Assembly: GCA_021793095.1 (NCBI GenBank)
Contig: JAJYTK010000006.1
Location: forward strand, 1-13,712
Direction of reading: 5' to 3'
DNA from: Pseudomonadota bacterium
GTDB taxonomy: Bacteria > Pseudomonadota > Gammaproteobacteria > Burkholderiales > Burkholderiaceae_B
Length of the DNA stretch: 13,712 nucleotides
Each line of letters opens with the position of its first letter. The stretch's first letter is position 1. The position numbers were made by a program, and so were the translations under genes. This document shows positions 13,595 to 13,712 of this stretch, piece by piece. The notes under the pieces were generated by a model. The model was not told the origin of the DNA. It was given only the letters and a program-made list of their open reading frames with translations, and did not search any database.

Positions 13595-13712
13595 TTATTT
13601 CTTGGTTATTTCGTGGACGTTATAGACATCATCGAGCATTGGGTTGTATTCATATCCCTGGATGTTGTCACGCAAGCCTACATGAATCGCCTTTTGGAAA
13701 AGGTAAAAGATC
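13595..13712 (-). CDS. dppA: Peptide ABC transporter substrate-binding protein (C-terminal fragment)
   Basis: Only the last 38 codons and the TAA stop (13595-13597) are in the window; the gene continues past the right edge. The end of the protein reads AIHVGLRDNIQGYEYNP, then MLDDVYNVHEITKK, matching the typical C-terminus of family 5 periplasmic peptide-binding proteins (RDN-x2-GYEYNP...YNV). Its position upstream of permease B on the same strand completes the dppABCDF order. Ligand specificity cannot be judged from this fragment. Confidence 0.82.
   Translation of the reverse strand, partial: IFYLFQKAIHVGLRDNIQGYEYNPMLDDVYNVHEITKK

Overview
The window looks like chromosomal DNA of a Gram-negative proteobacterium, most likely a betaproteobacterium of moderate GC (Burkholderiales, Alcaligenaceae-like). 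This rests on the gene families present (AceI/PACE efflux protein, UbiC, MgtE, a complete dpp-type peptide transporter, the Burkholderiales-like form of class III ribonucleotide reductase) and is an inference, not a measured placement. No transposase, phage gene, CRISPR array or rRNA was seen. Most genes are household genes, but several have unusual architecture.

Layout. Positions 1-2817 (+) hold an anaerobic (class III) ribonucleotide reductase locus. The NrdD catalytic chain enters from the left edge and stops right after its zinc-ribbon. A separate 56-codon gene (1791-1961) encodes the glycyl-radical domain, and the radical-SAM activase NrdG follows. On the minus strand lie a nitronate monooxygenase-like flavoprotein (2846-4021), an aspartate carbamoyltransferase with an N-terminal helix-turn-helix-like extension (4223-5521) and a lipoprotein with a SecD-like periplasmic head domain (5606-6253). 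Divergent from the lipoprotein is a PACE multidrug efflux protein (6367-6882, +). A 469-bp gene-free stretch with strong inverted repeats and a perfect DnaA-box sequence leads to mgtE (7352-8725, +). Then come a CAU-anticodon tRNA (8830-8905, +) with its own promoter candidate and terminator, and ubiC (8968-9555, +). The rest is a minus-strand dppABCDF-type operon running from the right edge to 9477; its last gene overlaps the 3' end of ubiC by 79 bp tail to tail.

How the genes work together. NrdD, the separate radical-domain protein and NrdG would together make deoxyribonucleotides without oxygen: NrdG generates the glycyl radical on the small protein, which would have to dock onto NrdD. The dpp genes form a complete peptide importer: binding protein, two permeases, two ATPases. 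PyrB starts pyrimidine synthesis, MgtE imports magnesium, UbiC starts ubiquinone synthesis, and the tRNA is probably the lysidine-modified isoleucine tRNA.

Most worth following: (1) the two-gene class III reductase with a detached glycyl-radical domain; (2) the ATCase carrying a DNA-binding-like domain, with a perfect 13-bp palindrome just upstream that overlaps its candidate -10 element, suggesting an enzyme that might control its own gene; (3) the structured region upstream of mgtE.
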